DNA of 64,000 nucleotides from RGIG3159 sp034927685 (lineage in GTDB: Bacteria; Bacillota; Clostridia; Oscillospirales; Oscillospiraceae). The stretch's first letter is position 1. The number at the start of each line of letters is the position of its first letter. The notes under the pieces are model-generated. The model had not been told where the DNA came from. It did no database searches and saw nothing but the letters and a program-made list of their open reading frames with translations. This document shows, one piece after another, positions 17,385-25,749 of the stretch. The stretch lies in the NCBI GenBank assembly GCA_034927685.1, contig JAYFPO010000028.1, forward strand, positions 1-64,000. The letters run 5' to 3'. Made by a program: the position numbers and the translations under genes.

Positions 17385-17570
17385 TGTTCAAGTGCACCCG
17401 CTTTTGTACGGAGAGCGGGAGAGAATAGACAATCGGGTGTGATTCCCGGACGGTACCGCCGCTGTGAGCGCGGAGGACCGCGCCAGACGAAAGTCAGCCA
17501 TTGGGAAACCGAGAAGGCGGCGCGGACCAAAGATGCGCGAGTCAGAAGACCTGCTTGAGCTGCGCCTGCA
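17385..17570 (+). ncRNA. cobalamin (B12) riboswitch
   Basis: The conserved elements appear in order: GGGTGTGATTCCCGGACGG and TACCGCCGCTGTGAG (17434-17467), a peripheral GTCAGCCATTGGGAAACC segment (17491-17510), and the B12-box GAGTCAGAAGACCTGC (17539-17554). Partial end pairing of AGCTGTTCAAG with CTTGAGCTG closes the fold. An intrinsic terminator follows 55-90 bases later, so cobalamin binding most likely stops transcription and B12 shortage switches the operon on. Boundaries are approximate. Confidence 0.93.
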
Positions 17571-17623
17571 GAGACGCCCCGCGGAAGATGGGGCTGCGGG
17601 CTATTTTAATGCGCAGAAAAACG

Positions 17624-17659
17624 GCTGCGGCGACAGAAATGTCGCCGCAGCTTTTTTTT
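17624..17659 (+). terminator. riboswitch expression-platform terminator
   Basis: Perfect 12-base-pair stem (GCTGCGGCGACA with TGTCGCCGCAGC), GAAA loop and eight Ts. GGCTGCGG also occurs just upstream (about 17592-17599), offering alternative pairings expected of a switch. Confidence 0.9.
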
Positions 17660-17696
17660 CGGTGAAACCGCCGCGATCCCCCACGGCGGCAGATCA

Positions 17697-17733
17697 TTCC
17701 GGCGCCGGTCACATCCCCCGACCGGCGCCGGAA
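17697..17733 (+). promoter_or_regulatory. hairpin before the first small gene
   Basis: TTCCGGCGCCGGTC (17697-17710) pairs perfectly with GACCGGCGCCGGAA (17720-17733), loop of 9 bases, no T-run. It ends 17 bases before the start codon of the DUF2292-like gene and could affect its translation or mRNA processing. Confidence 0.5.
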
Positions 17734-17750
17734 AGAAAATAGGTGATTAC

Positions 17751-17903
17751 ATGGAAACCGACAAGCAGGTCACAGAGCTGACCAGGCAGGAAGCACAGTT
17801 GATCCGGCTGATCCGTTCCATTGAATTTGGGGCGGTACATATTATCGTCCGGGCGCATAAGCCGGTCCGCGCCGAGGAAATCCAGCGCAGCATTCAGCTA
17901 TAG
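17751..17903 (+). CDS. DUF2292/YezD-like small protein 1
   Basis: 50-residue protein of the DUF2292 (YezD-like) type: core QLIRLIRSIEFGAVHIIV, then EEIQRSIQL. Function of the family is unknown. The ATG at 17751 has AGGTGA at suitable spacing. It is the first gene after the cobalamin riboswitch. A paralogue (about residues 16-57 of the protein at 28951-29133) lies later in the same operon and aligns at the pattern T..E..L...R...(F/Y)G.(I/V).I.V....P...EE..RSI.L. Both genes are followed by a hairpin sharing CAGGCAGAG/CTCTGCCTG. Confidence 0.72.
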   Translation: METDKQVTELTRQEAQLIRLIRSIEFGAVHIIVRAHKPVRAEEIQRSIQL

Positions 17904-17980
17904 AGCATCGCCCGCGAAACGCGCGGCATGACCGAATATGGACGAAACTTTGAGGAACCGACGGAGGAACCGGGGTTCGA

Positions 17981-18024
17981 CAGGCAGAGCGTAGACGCGC
18001 TCTGCCTGCCGGGCTTTTTCTTTT
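17981..18024 (+). terminator. terminator-like hairpin after small protein 1
   Basis: CAGGCAGAGCG (17981-17991) pairs with CGCTCTGCCTG (17998-18008), then CCGGGC and a T-rich run (18013-18024). It lies between the small gene and the giant surface protein gene, so it would reduce or regulate read-through. Similar in sequence to the hairpin at 29158-29188. Confidence 0.6.
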
Positions 18025-18110
18025 ACGGGAAAGCACGGCTGACCTCTTTTTTCCGCGGGTGCAGTGCACCCGCGTTGCCTGTAGAATCAAATTCTAAAGG
18101 AGAGAAACGC

Positions 18111-21100
18111 ATGAAGAAAAAAATTCTTGGCGTACTGCTGACAGTCTGTCTTTTGCTGTCGATGATGACGCCAAGCGCGTTTGCGGCAGGGGACAATAAC
18201 CAGGTTCCGGTGCTGAAGAGCGGCGTCGCGGCTGCCGCCACGGCGCAGGCGCAGGTGAGCACGGCTTACTTGCTGACGGATTTGCAGAAGGGCAACATTT
18301 TCACGGACCCGGACGGGGACAAGCTGACCTGGGCGAGCTACAGCTATGAGCGCAGCACGGACGGCGGCGCGACCTGGGGCGACCGGATCAGCTTCAGCGA
18401 GGCCATTTTTGGCTGGACGAGCCTGAGCCTGACGGAGACGGCGGCAGGGACATACCTCTATCGCTTTTATGCCAACGACGGCACGGCCGACTCGACGGAC
18501 ACCTGGACGCTGACCCTGAACGTGGTCGAGCAGGGAATCTGGAACACCACCTTCCATGTGGGCCAGGACATGAACTACGCCGCGAATGGCAACGTCTACC
18601 CGATCATCCGGCTGTATCAGACCGCCGGCGTGGACACCGACGGGGACGGCCAGGATTACATCGGCTGGTTCGTCGTGGACGGGAAGGCGAAATACGTCTT
18701 TGATGCGGCGGACTATGCCATCACGGCGGATGAAACCTCCTCCACGGGCTACTATGTCGCCTATGAGAACAAGCAATATGAGCTGATCGACTACAAGCCG
18801 GTCACGTTTACGGACAGCACCTTCGGCGTGGACCCGACAACGGGCGTGCCGAGCGGGACGCTGCAGAGCCAGGAAAATAATTTCTTTGCCTCCATCGCCT
18901 CCGGCGCCTACAGCTACCGCGCCTACGGCTACGACGCGGAGACGAAGGACTATACGGTCCGGCTCGGCGGCATGAGCGTCACGATCCCGACCGACAGCAA
19001 CGTGGACGGCGGCCTCGGCGGCGGTACGGATCTCTATCTGCGCCTCCAGGGCGTCGGCACGAAGACCCTGAAGAGCGGCACGGCGGGCGACTACTTCGAC
19101 GCGGACAGCTTCGATACGAAGGTATCCTGCCCGATCATGAACTGCACGGCCACCTCCGGCACGGCGTACAAATCCGGCAGCTATACCTATTACGCCTATA
19201 TGCTGTACGCGGCCGGCAATGCCTGCCTCTACAATTACTATGCCTTCACGGACGACGACTACACCTTCGCGGAGGGCTATACCGACTGGAGCTTCGGCAC
19301 CGCCACCAACCGTACCGTCACGGCAGGCTATACCTCGGCGGGCAACTATAATGTGACGCTGAACCAGGCGGTCGATCTGAGCGTGACGGCCCCGGCGGCG
19401 GCGGACGTGGGCATTTTCTTCCAGTGGAACAACTTCAACACCACGGAGCAGCCCTATGAGACCCGCACGGAGAATGCCGACGGCACCGTGACCTATCTTT
19501 ACAAGGTGCAGAAAAGCGGCGGCAACTGGACCTGGCGCGCCAGTATGGACGGCTATGCGACCAAGGCGGGCTGGCTGAACGGCCTCAGCAGCGCCTCGAC
19601 GCTGGACATCACCTTCGGCGCGGGCGACGAGACCAATCCGACGACCCACTCCTTCGCGGGCCTCGGCACCACCGTGAGCCGGCGCGACGAGGCGGACATG
19701 ATGGTGAATGTCGACCCCAGCGGCTTTCATACCGTTTCGCTGGGCGAGAGCTTCCGCGTGCGGTTCTTCCGCCTGTGGCAGATCATCGACAGCGACGCCG
19801 GCAACATCATGATCGAGCCGGACTTCAACTATTCAGTGCTCTCCGGCAACGCCTCCATCACGGCGCAGGACGGCGGCAACTCCACGAACCACTGGCTGGA
19901 TGTGGACCCGACCGGCACCGTCATCCTCGCGGCAAATTACGACGCCATCGACGTGGACGAGACCACAAACTCCACGCATGGCGGCCTCTACCCCGCGACC
20001 AACCCGGAGCGCACCACGGTCTTTGTCCTCTCGGACACGGCTGCGGGCACGGCGGACGCAAACCTGGCCTACAACAAGTCCACGTCCGCAGCGACTTCCC
20101 GCAGCGCGGACTGGGATTACAATTACGACACCTGGTACTACTCCGCGACAGACACCGCGCCGACGCTGGACTTCACGGTGACATCGACGGGCGACGCGGC
20201 GGTGCGCTATGCCTACGTCACCACGGACGCCGCACTGCAGTCGATCCTGTCCGACTGGAGCACGGCGACGGCGGATGAGACCGGCGGCTACTCCATCGAT
20301 CTGACGCCGTTCCGCACGGCGGGGACGGCGGGCGGCACCGTGATCCTGGAGACCACGGACTCGACCGGCGTCAGCTACCGCACGGTGCGCGTGGCCGAGT
20401 GCAAAATTACGGTCACAAACGCCTCCAACCCCGGCGAGGACATCATGCCCGGCAACAGTGTGACGCTGTCCTTCGACGGCCTCTACCGCGGCATCCACAA
20501 GATCTCCGGCATTTTTAACCCCACCACGTTTTACCTGCGCTACAGCGCGGGCGACACGGAGTACAACGGTGTGCTGGGACAGTATTATCAGATGGACCGG
20601 ACCACCATTTCACTGACCGTGCCGGAGGACATCGCCTTCGCGGACGGGGCGGACACGACAACATACGACTTCACAAACGGCTATATCTTTGGCTCCATGT
20701 ATGCGGCGGCCAACCCGTTTGCCTACATCTACGCCATGACGGACAGCGGCGTCGGCACCAACTTCAACGCGGTGACCGTCAATGTCATGTTCAGCAAGCT
20801 GGCGGACGCGGCGCTGGAGGTCCATAAGACCGTGACCTACGACGTCAAACTGGACGTCACGGACGGCAAGGACGCGCTGAGCGGCTGCACAATCGAGGTC
20901 AAGGACCCCGACGGCAATGTCGTCACGCCGGACGAAACCGGCATCTATCAGGATTTGACCTACGGCACCTACCAATACACGGCGACCAAGGCCGGATACG
21001 TCAAGCTGACGGACAGCTTCTATCTCGGCGCGGCGACCGCCGACGAGATGGACAAGGACACCGGCCTCGTCACAAAGACCCTCGTGCTCACCGCCGCGGC

Positions 21101-24100
21101 GGCGGGCGCATGGGACGGCGCGACCAAGGCGGAACCCAGCCAGGTTAGCGGCGTCTACCAGATCGGTACCGGCGCGGAGCTTGCCTGGTTTGCAAGCGCG
21201 GTGAACGGCGGACAGAGCGCCATCTCCGGCGTCCTGACGGCGGATATCGATCTGGCCGGCTACGAATGGACGCCCATCGGCAGCTCGTCGAAGGCCTTCG
21301 CGGGCAGCTTCGACGGCGCGGGCCACCGGGTTTATAACCTGGCCATCCACTACGCGGCCGATACCACGACCGCGCCCTACCTGGGCCTCTTCGGCAGCGT
21401 GAAGGGCGCCTCCGACACAAGCCGGGCGACGCTTCAAAACCTCACGGTGGAGGGCGCGATCACCGCAACCTCCACAAAATCGGTCTCGAGCGCCTATTTG
21501 GGCGGCGTCGCCGGCAACGCGGTCTACGCGAATCTGACCGGCTGCGTGAACAAGGTGAACGTCACGGTGAACCGCGTGCTGGGCAACTGGCAGTATGTGG
21601 GCGGCGTTACCGGCTATGCCAGCAGCGCCGCGCTGACAGGCTGCCGGAACGAGGGCAGTCTTTCCGGATTCAACTACTTGGGCGGCGTCACGGGGTATGC
21701 AAGCGGCGCCACGGTTCTCACCGACTGCGGGAACAGCGGCAGCATCTCCGGCGGCTCTTATGTGGGCGGCGTCGCCAGCTATCTGACCGGCGGCTCCCAG
21801 CTCATCCGCTGCAATAACACCGGCGCGGTGACGGCCTCCGCGGACTTTGTGGGCGGCCTCGCGGGCTACCTGAACAGCTCCGGCAGCACAGTCACCGGCA
21901 GCAACGACATCGGGAGCAGCTACAACACGGGCAGCGTGACCGGCGGCTCCTATGTGGGCGGTCTCGCGGGCTATGTGACCGCGAGCGCGAACGCGAACCA
22001 GCAGACCCGGGTGGAGGGAAGCTACAACGCCGGCGCCGTGAGCGGCACGGGCAATACCGGCTCTGCCATCGGCTCGGTGATGAGCGCCAGCGCGGTCGTC
22101 AAAAACCTATTTTGTCTCGCCGGCTCGGCGGCCAATCCGATCGGCAGCGATGCGGGCGGCCATACCGCGGCCATCCTGACGGACGCGGAACTGAAGGACA
22201 CGGCTTATACGGAACGCAGTGTGCTGACGCTGCTCGGCATCGAATTCCAGGCCGACAGCGCGAATCGGAACGGCGGCTATCCCACCCTGCGGTGGCAGAC
22301 CGGTTCCGCGGCGCCCACGCTCGAGTCCATGACGATCCTGACCCCGCCGGACAAAACGGCGTACATCGCCGCGGAGGTATTTGACCCCACCGGCATGGTC
22401 GTGATGGGCGAGTACACGGACGGTGTTCGCGCGCTGCTGACGGACTACAGCTGTCCCACAGAGGCATTGGAGAAGGGCGCGACCTCCGTGACCATTACAA
22501 GCGGCACAGTGACGGCCCAGGTGCCGATTACGGTCGCGGGACCGGCGCTGACGAAGGTTGAGATCACGGCCCAGCCGTGCAACACGCTCTACGCCTCAGA
22601 CGAGGAATTCGACCCGACCGGCATGGCGGTCAAGGCCACCTATCAGGATGGCAGTACCGGCACGGTGGCGAAAAAAACCGCGGAAAATGAGGACGGCTAT
22701 ACCTGCGCGCTGGACCACGAAACCGGGATCGTCACGGTCTCCTACACCGGCAATGGCGTGACGCAGGAGACGACGCTCACGGTGACCGCTTTGAACAGCG
22801 CCGCCCCCAAGGCGGTGGAGGGCGTCTACCAGCTCGGCAGCGCCAACGACCTCCGCTGGTTCGCGAATCAGGTCAATTGCGCCGGAAACGGCGGGATTGA
22901 CGCGGTCTTGACGGCGGATATCGATCTGACCGGCCTGACGTGGACCCCCATCGGCAGCGAGCAGGCTCCCTACGCGGGCTGCTTCGACGGCGGTGGATAT
23001 ACCATCCGGGGCGTGACAGTCCGTTACACCGCAACCAGCGACACTGCGCTCTATCAGGGACTCTTCGGATGCGTGATCGGCACGGCGGAAAACCGCGCGG
23101 CCATCCGGAACCTCACGGCCGAGGGCACGGTCACCATTGGCACAAACCTCAGCATCCAAGCGGCATGCAGCGGCGGCGTTTGCGGCTATGCCGAATATGC
23201 GGAGCTCTCCTCGATTGTCAACAGGATCTGCGTCGACAAAACGGCAGACTCCCTGACCGGCGGCCTGGCGGGCATCGGCGGCGTGCTGGGCGAGGCAAGC
23301 AACGTCACCGTTGTAAACTGCGGCAATGAGGCGGCCGTGACGGGCGTCGGCGATTTGGGCGGCGTCGTGGGCAATGCGTATGACGCAACTGTAATCGCGG
23401 GCTGCAGCAATACCGGGGATATCACTGGGGAAATCATCCAATCCGGCGATTCCGGAAGCGTCGCGCCGGAGAAAATCGGCGGCATCGTCGGGTACCTGTC
23501 CGACGAGGCGGTCGTGGAAAACTGCGAGCAGACCGGCGCGGTGCTCGGCAACAAGGCGGTCGGAGGCATCGTTGGCTGCGCGGACTGCACCGCACAGATT
23601 CGGAACAGCTTCAGCACCGGCACCGTCACCGGCAGTCTGTTTGACGGTGCGTTTCCAAGCACCGGCGCCATCGGCGCGGTCATCGGCCAGATCGGAAAGG
23701 ACACCGTGACGGTGGAGAACGTCTACTTCCTCACGGGCACGGCGGACGCGGCCATCGGCACGGACACTGGCAGCCATACCGCGACGGCGATGACCGCGGA
23801 GCAGATCGAGCACCACGACTTCGTGCGGACGCTGAACGCGAACGCGGGCAGCACGGTATTCTGCGCGGGCGACAAGAGTCCTGTGCTGGCCTGGCAGGGC
23901 GGCAAGGCGGTCGGCCCGGTCGACTACGGTGATCTGACCGGCGACGGCAAGATCAAGGTGACGGACGTGCTCAACGTGTACGCCTATCTGAACGGCAGCG
24001 CGGAATTCACCACGGTCCAGAAACAGTCGGCGGACGTCAATGGCGACGGCAAAGTGAACGCCGCGGACGCGCTGCTGATCTACCGCTATCTGAACGGCGC

Positions 24101-24131
24101 CATCACGGAATTCCCGGTGGAAGTCAAATAA
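18111..24131 (+). CDS. giant secreted GLUG-repeat/Ig-like protein with C-terminal dockerin
   Basis: 2006 residues. Signal peptide MKKKILGVLLTVCLLLSMMTPSAFAA; beta-rich unique region (about 30-900); a PEGA-like carbohydrate/surface module (about 907-993); block 1 of right-handed beta/GLUG repeats (about 1003-1400, many YVGGVTGYAS-type units); two bacterial Ig-like modules (about 1400-1560); a second GLUG block (about 1564-1937) that duplicates block 1; and a type I dockerin (about 1938-2005) with two calcium loops, DLTGDGKIKVTDVLNVYAYL and DVNGDGKVNAADALLIYRYL. The protein is secreted and should dock onto a cohesin. The ATG at 18111 follows AAAGGAGAG. It lies downstream of the B12 riboswitch; a ligand-capture or scaffolding role is inferred, and no enzyme domain is seen. 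Confidence 0.85.
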   Translation: MKKKILGVLLTVCLLLSMMTPSAFAAGDNNQVPVLKSGVAAAATAQAQVSTAYLLTDLQKGNIFTDPDGDKLTWASYSYERSTDGGATWGDRISFSEAIFGWTSLSLTETAAGTYLYRFYANDGTADSTDTWTLTLNVVEQGIWNTTFHVGQDMNYAANGNVYPIIRLYQTAGVDTDGDGQDYIGWFVVDGKAKYVFDAADYAITADETSSTGYYVAYENKQYELIDYKPVTFTDSTFGVDPTTGVPSGTLQSQENNFFASIASGAYSYRAYGYDAETKDYTVRLGGMSVTIPTDSNVDGGLGGGTDLYLRLQGVGTKTLKSGTAGDYFDADSFDTKVSCPIMNCTATSGTAYKSGSYTYYAYMLYAAGNACLYNYYAFTDDDYTFAEGYTDWSFGTATNRTVTAGYTSAGNYNVTLNQAVDLSVTAPAAADVGIFFQWNNFNTTEQPYETRTENADGTVTYLYKVQKSGGNWTWRASMDGYATKAGWLNGLSSASTLDITFGAGDETNPTTHSFAGLGTTVSRRDEADMMVNVDPSGFHTVSLGESFRVRFFRLWQIIDSDAGNIMIEPDFNYSVLSGNASITAQDGGNSTNHWLDVDPTGTVILAANYDAIDVDETTNSTHGGLYPATNPERTTVFVLSDTAAGTADANLAYNKSTSAATSRSADWDYNYDTWYYSATDTAPTLDFTVTSTGDAAVRYAYVTTDAALQSILSDWSTATADETGGYSIDLTPFRTAGTAGGTVILETTDSTGVSYRTVRVAECKITVTNASNPGEDIMPGNSVTLSFDGLYRGIHKISGIFNPTTFYLRYSAGDTEYNGVLGQYYQMDRTTISLTVPEDIAFADGADTTTYDFTNGYIFGSMYAAANPFAYIYAMTDSGVGTNFNAVTVNVMFSKLADAALEVHKTVTYDVKLDVTDGKDALSGCTIEVKDPDGNVVTPDETGIYQDLTYGTYQYTATKAGYVKLTDSFYLGAATADEMDKDTGLVTKTLVLTAAAAGAWDGATKAEPSQVSGVYQIGTGAELAWFASAVNGGQSAISGVLTADIDLAGYEWTPIGSSSKAFAGSFDGAGHRVYNLAIHYAADTTTAPYLGLFGSVKGASDTSRATLQNLTVEGAITATSTKSVSSAYLGGVAGNAVYANLTGCVNKVNVTVNRVLGNWQYVGGVTGYASSAALTGCRNEGSLSGFNYLGGVTGYASGATVLTDCGNSGSISGGSYVGGVASYLTGGSQLIRCNNTGAVTASADFVGGLAGYLNSSGSTVTGSNDIGSSYNTGSVTGGSYVGGLAGYVTASANANQQTRVEGSYNAGAVSGTGNTGSAIGSVMSASAVVKNLFCLAGSAANPIGSDAGGHTAAILTDAELKDTAYTERSVLTLLGIEFQADSANRNGGYPTLRWQTGSAAPTLESMTILTPPDKTAYIAAEVFDPTGMVVMGEYTDGVRALLTDYSCPTEALEKGATSVTITSGTVTAQVPITVAGPALTKVEITAQPCNTLYASDEEFDPTGMAVKATYQDGSTGTVAKKTAENEDGYTCALDHETGIVTVSYTGNGVTQETTLTVTALNSAAPKAVEGVYQLGSANDLRWFANQVNCAGNGGIDAVLTADIDLTGLTWTPIGSEQAPYAGCFDGGGYTIRGVTVRYTATSDTALYQGLFGCVIGTAENRAAIRNLTAEGTVTIGTNLSIQAACSGGVCGYAEYAELSSIVNRICVDKTADSLTGGLAGIGGVLGEASNVTVVNCGNEAAVTGVGDLGGVVGNAYDATVIAGCSNTGDITGEIIQSGDSGSVAPEKIGGIVGYLSDEAVVENCEQTGAVLGNKAVGGIVGCADCTAQIRNSFSTGTVTGSLFDGAFPSTGAIGAVIGQIGKDTVTVENVYFLTGTADAAIGTDTGSHTATAMTAEQIEHHDFVRTLNANAGSTVFCAGDKSPVLAWQGGKAVGPVDYGDLTGDGKIKVTDVLNVYAYLNGSAEFTTVQKQSADVNGDGKVNAADALLIYRYLNGAITEFPVEVK

Positions 24132-24136
24132 TAACC

Positions 24137-24178
24137 GCGCGCGCCGGGCCCGTCAAACGGGTCGGGCCCGGCGCGCGC
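24137..24178 (+). promoter_or_regulatory. strong intergenic hairpin without T-run
   Basis: GCGCGCGCCGGGCCCG (24137-24152) pairs perfectly with CGGGCCCGGCGCGCGC (24163-24178), loop of 10. No T-run follows, so it more likely stabilises or marks a processing point in the operon mRNA than terminates it. Confidence 0.55.
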
Positions 24179-24228
24179 TCCGTTCACCGCATCCGCGCAG
24201 CGAACTTTGACTTGGAAAGGAGTTCCGG

Positions 24229-25737
24229 ATGAAGAAAAGAATCCTCAGCATCCTGCTGGCGATCTGCCTGCTGCTGACGCTGATGCCCAGCGTCCTGGCG
24301 GAGGACACCGCAGCCTGCGAAATCTCCGTGCGCGACACGGCGCTGACAGAGAAATCGCTCACGACGGGCGAGCTCTGGACGGTAACGCTCTCCGACGTCT
24401 TTACCGACAGCGAGGGCCATGCAATGACCTATGCGCTCTCCGGGGTCGATCCCGACGACCAGGTCGGCATCACGGAGGACGGCGTCTTCAAGTTCTCCGT
24501 CTCTGCGGCGGGCACCTATACCCCGACCATCACGGCCACCTGCGCCGGCGATCCCAGCATGACGGCGACCTACTCCCCGACCATCACGGTCACCGCCGCC
24601 CAGGAGGGCAGCGAGGACCAGTACGACTACGACGAGACGCCGGCCGGTTCGGTGACCGTCACCTTCACGCTGTCGAACGACGGCATTCCCCTGCTGGGCA
24701 ACGATGAAAATCACACCACACTCGCAAACCTCACCGTCACGGTCCCGTATTTCGACCTGGCGGAATACGGCCTCGAGGATTACTACCGCTACGGAACGGA
24801 CGGCGGCTCCGGCGCCTATACGGGCAGCAACGTCATTGAGCGGCCGACGGCCATGCACCTCTTTCTCTATGTGCTGGAGCGGTATTACATGGGCCTGCCG
24901 GCGGACCAGTGCGGCAAGGGTACCTCCGGCGTACTGAGCTACGCGCAGGAGACCACGGAACGCTATATGGACGGCAGCGAGGCCTACACCTCCGGCACCT
25001 ATCAGGCGCTGACATATACCGGCAGCGCGACCTCCACCTATATGCAGAACTTCTGGGGCCACGACGAGAACCTGATGTATTACCGGAATCATGTCTACCC
25101 CCTGATGAGCGCGGGCTGGGGCGCGACCTCGGACTATATGCTGCTGTCCGACGGCGACACCATCGACGTCGCCATGTTCAGCAACTGGAGCTTCTATACC
25201 GGCGGCTTCTTCGCCTGCTTCGACCGGAATACTTACACCGCCGAGGCTGGCACGGCCCTTGATTTCAAAACCATGAAGTACGAAACGAGCAGCGTGGCGG
25301 AGGGCGGCACGGAGACCATGGAGCCGGCCACCGGTCTGAACGTCACGGTCTACAATGACCAGTGGCAGAAAATCGGCGATCCGATCACCAGCCAAACGTC
25401 AGACTTTTGCTTCACATTTCCCTCGTCCGGCACCTACTATCTGCTGGCGACGGATCCCAACGGGAAGACCTCGGACGCCGGCAAAGCGCCCGGCACCGCG
25501 AAGGTCACCGTTACGGGGGCCGCGGCGGTCGTCTATGGAGATATTTCCGGCGACGGCAAGATCAAGGCGGCGGACGCGCTCAGCGTGTACGCGTACCTGA
25601 ACGGCAGCGCGGAGTTCACCGCGGCCCAGAAGCAGGCGGCGGACGTCAGCGGCGACGGCAAGATCAACGCCAGGGACGCGCTGCTGATCTATCAGTATGT
25701 AAACGGAGGCATCACATCCTTCCCGGCGGAAGGTTAA
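24229..25737 (+). CDS. secreted DUF4430-like protein with dockerin
   Basis: 502 residues. Signal peptide MKKRILSILLAICLLLTLMPSVLA; an Ig/cadherin-like segment (about 30-125); a large beta-rich domain (about 138-340); an Ig/PEGA-like strand set (about 365-432); type I dockerin (about 437-501, DISGDGKIKAADALSVYAYL and DVSGDGKINARDALLIYQYV). The central domain contains NLMYYRNHVYP...ATSDYMLLSDGDTIDVAMF, which aligns with the transcobalamin-type DUF4430 signature of the protein at 29202-31070 (WLYTLNGVYP...ASAYKISAGDAIVLRF). I therefore read it as a DUF4430-related cobalamin-binding module, by inference. Start ATG has AAAGGAG. Expected to be displayed through cohesin binding. Confidence 0.75.
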   Translation: MKKRILSILLAICLLLTLMPSVLAEDTAACEISVRDTALTEKSLTTGELWTVTLSDVFTDSEGHAMTYALSGVDPDDQVGITEDGVFKFSVSAAGTYTPTITATCAGDPSMTATYSPTITVTAAQEGSEDQYDYDETPAGSVTVTFTLSNDGIPLLGNDENHTTLANLTVTVPYFDLAEYGLEDYYRYGTDGGSGAYTGSNVIERPTAMHLFLYVLERYYMGLPADQCGKGTSGVLSYAQETTERYMDGSEAYTSGTYQALTYTGSATSTYMQNFWGHDENLMYYRNHVYPLMSAGWGATSDYMLLSDGDTIDVAMFSNWSFYTGGFFACFDRNTYTAEAGTALDFKTMKYETSSVAEGGTETMEPATGLNVTVYNDQWQKIGDPITSQTSDFCFTFPSSGTYYLLATDPNGKTSDAGKAPGTAKVTVTGAAAVVYGDISGDGKIKAADALSVYAYLNGSAEFTAAQKQAADVSGDGKINARDALLIYQYVNGGITSFPAEG

Positions 25738-25749
25738 TAAGGAGGAACT

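Noticed and set aside
18087..19730. Long open frames antisense to the giant surface protein gene, and similar ones at 25399-27786, 37417-39252 and 39475-40926
   Set aside because: GC-rich codon bias leaves the opposite strand free of stops. The translations are Arg/Val/Gly-rich with no domains, and the forward frames have signal peptides, dockerins and ribosome sites.
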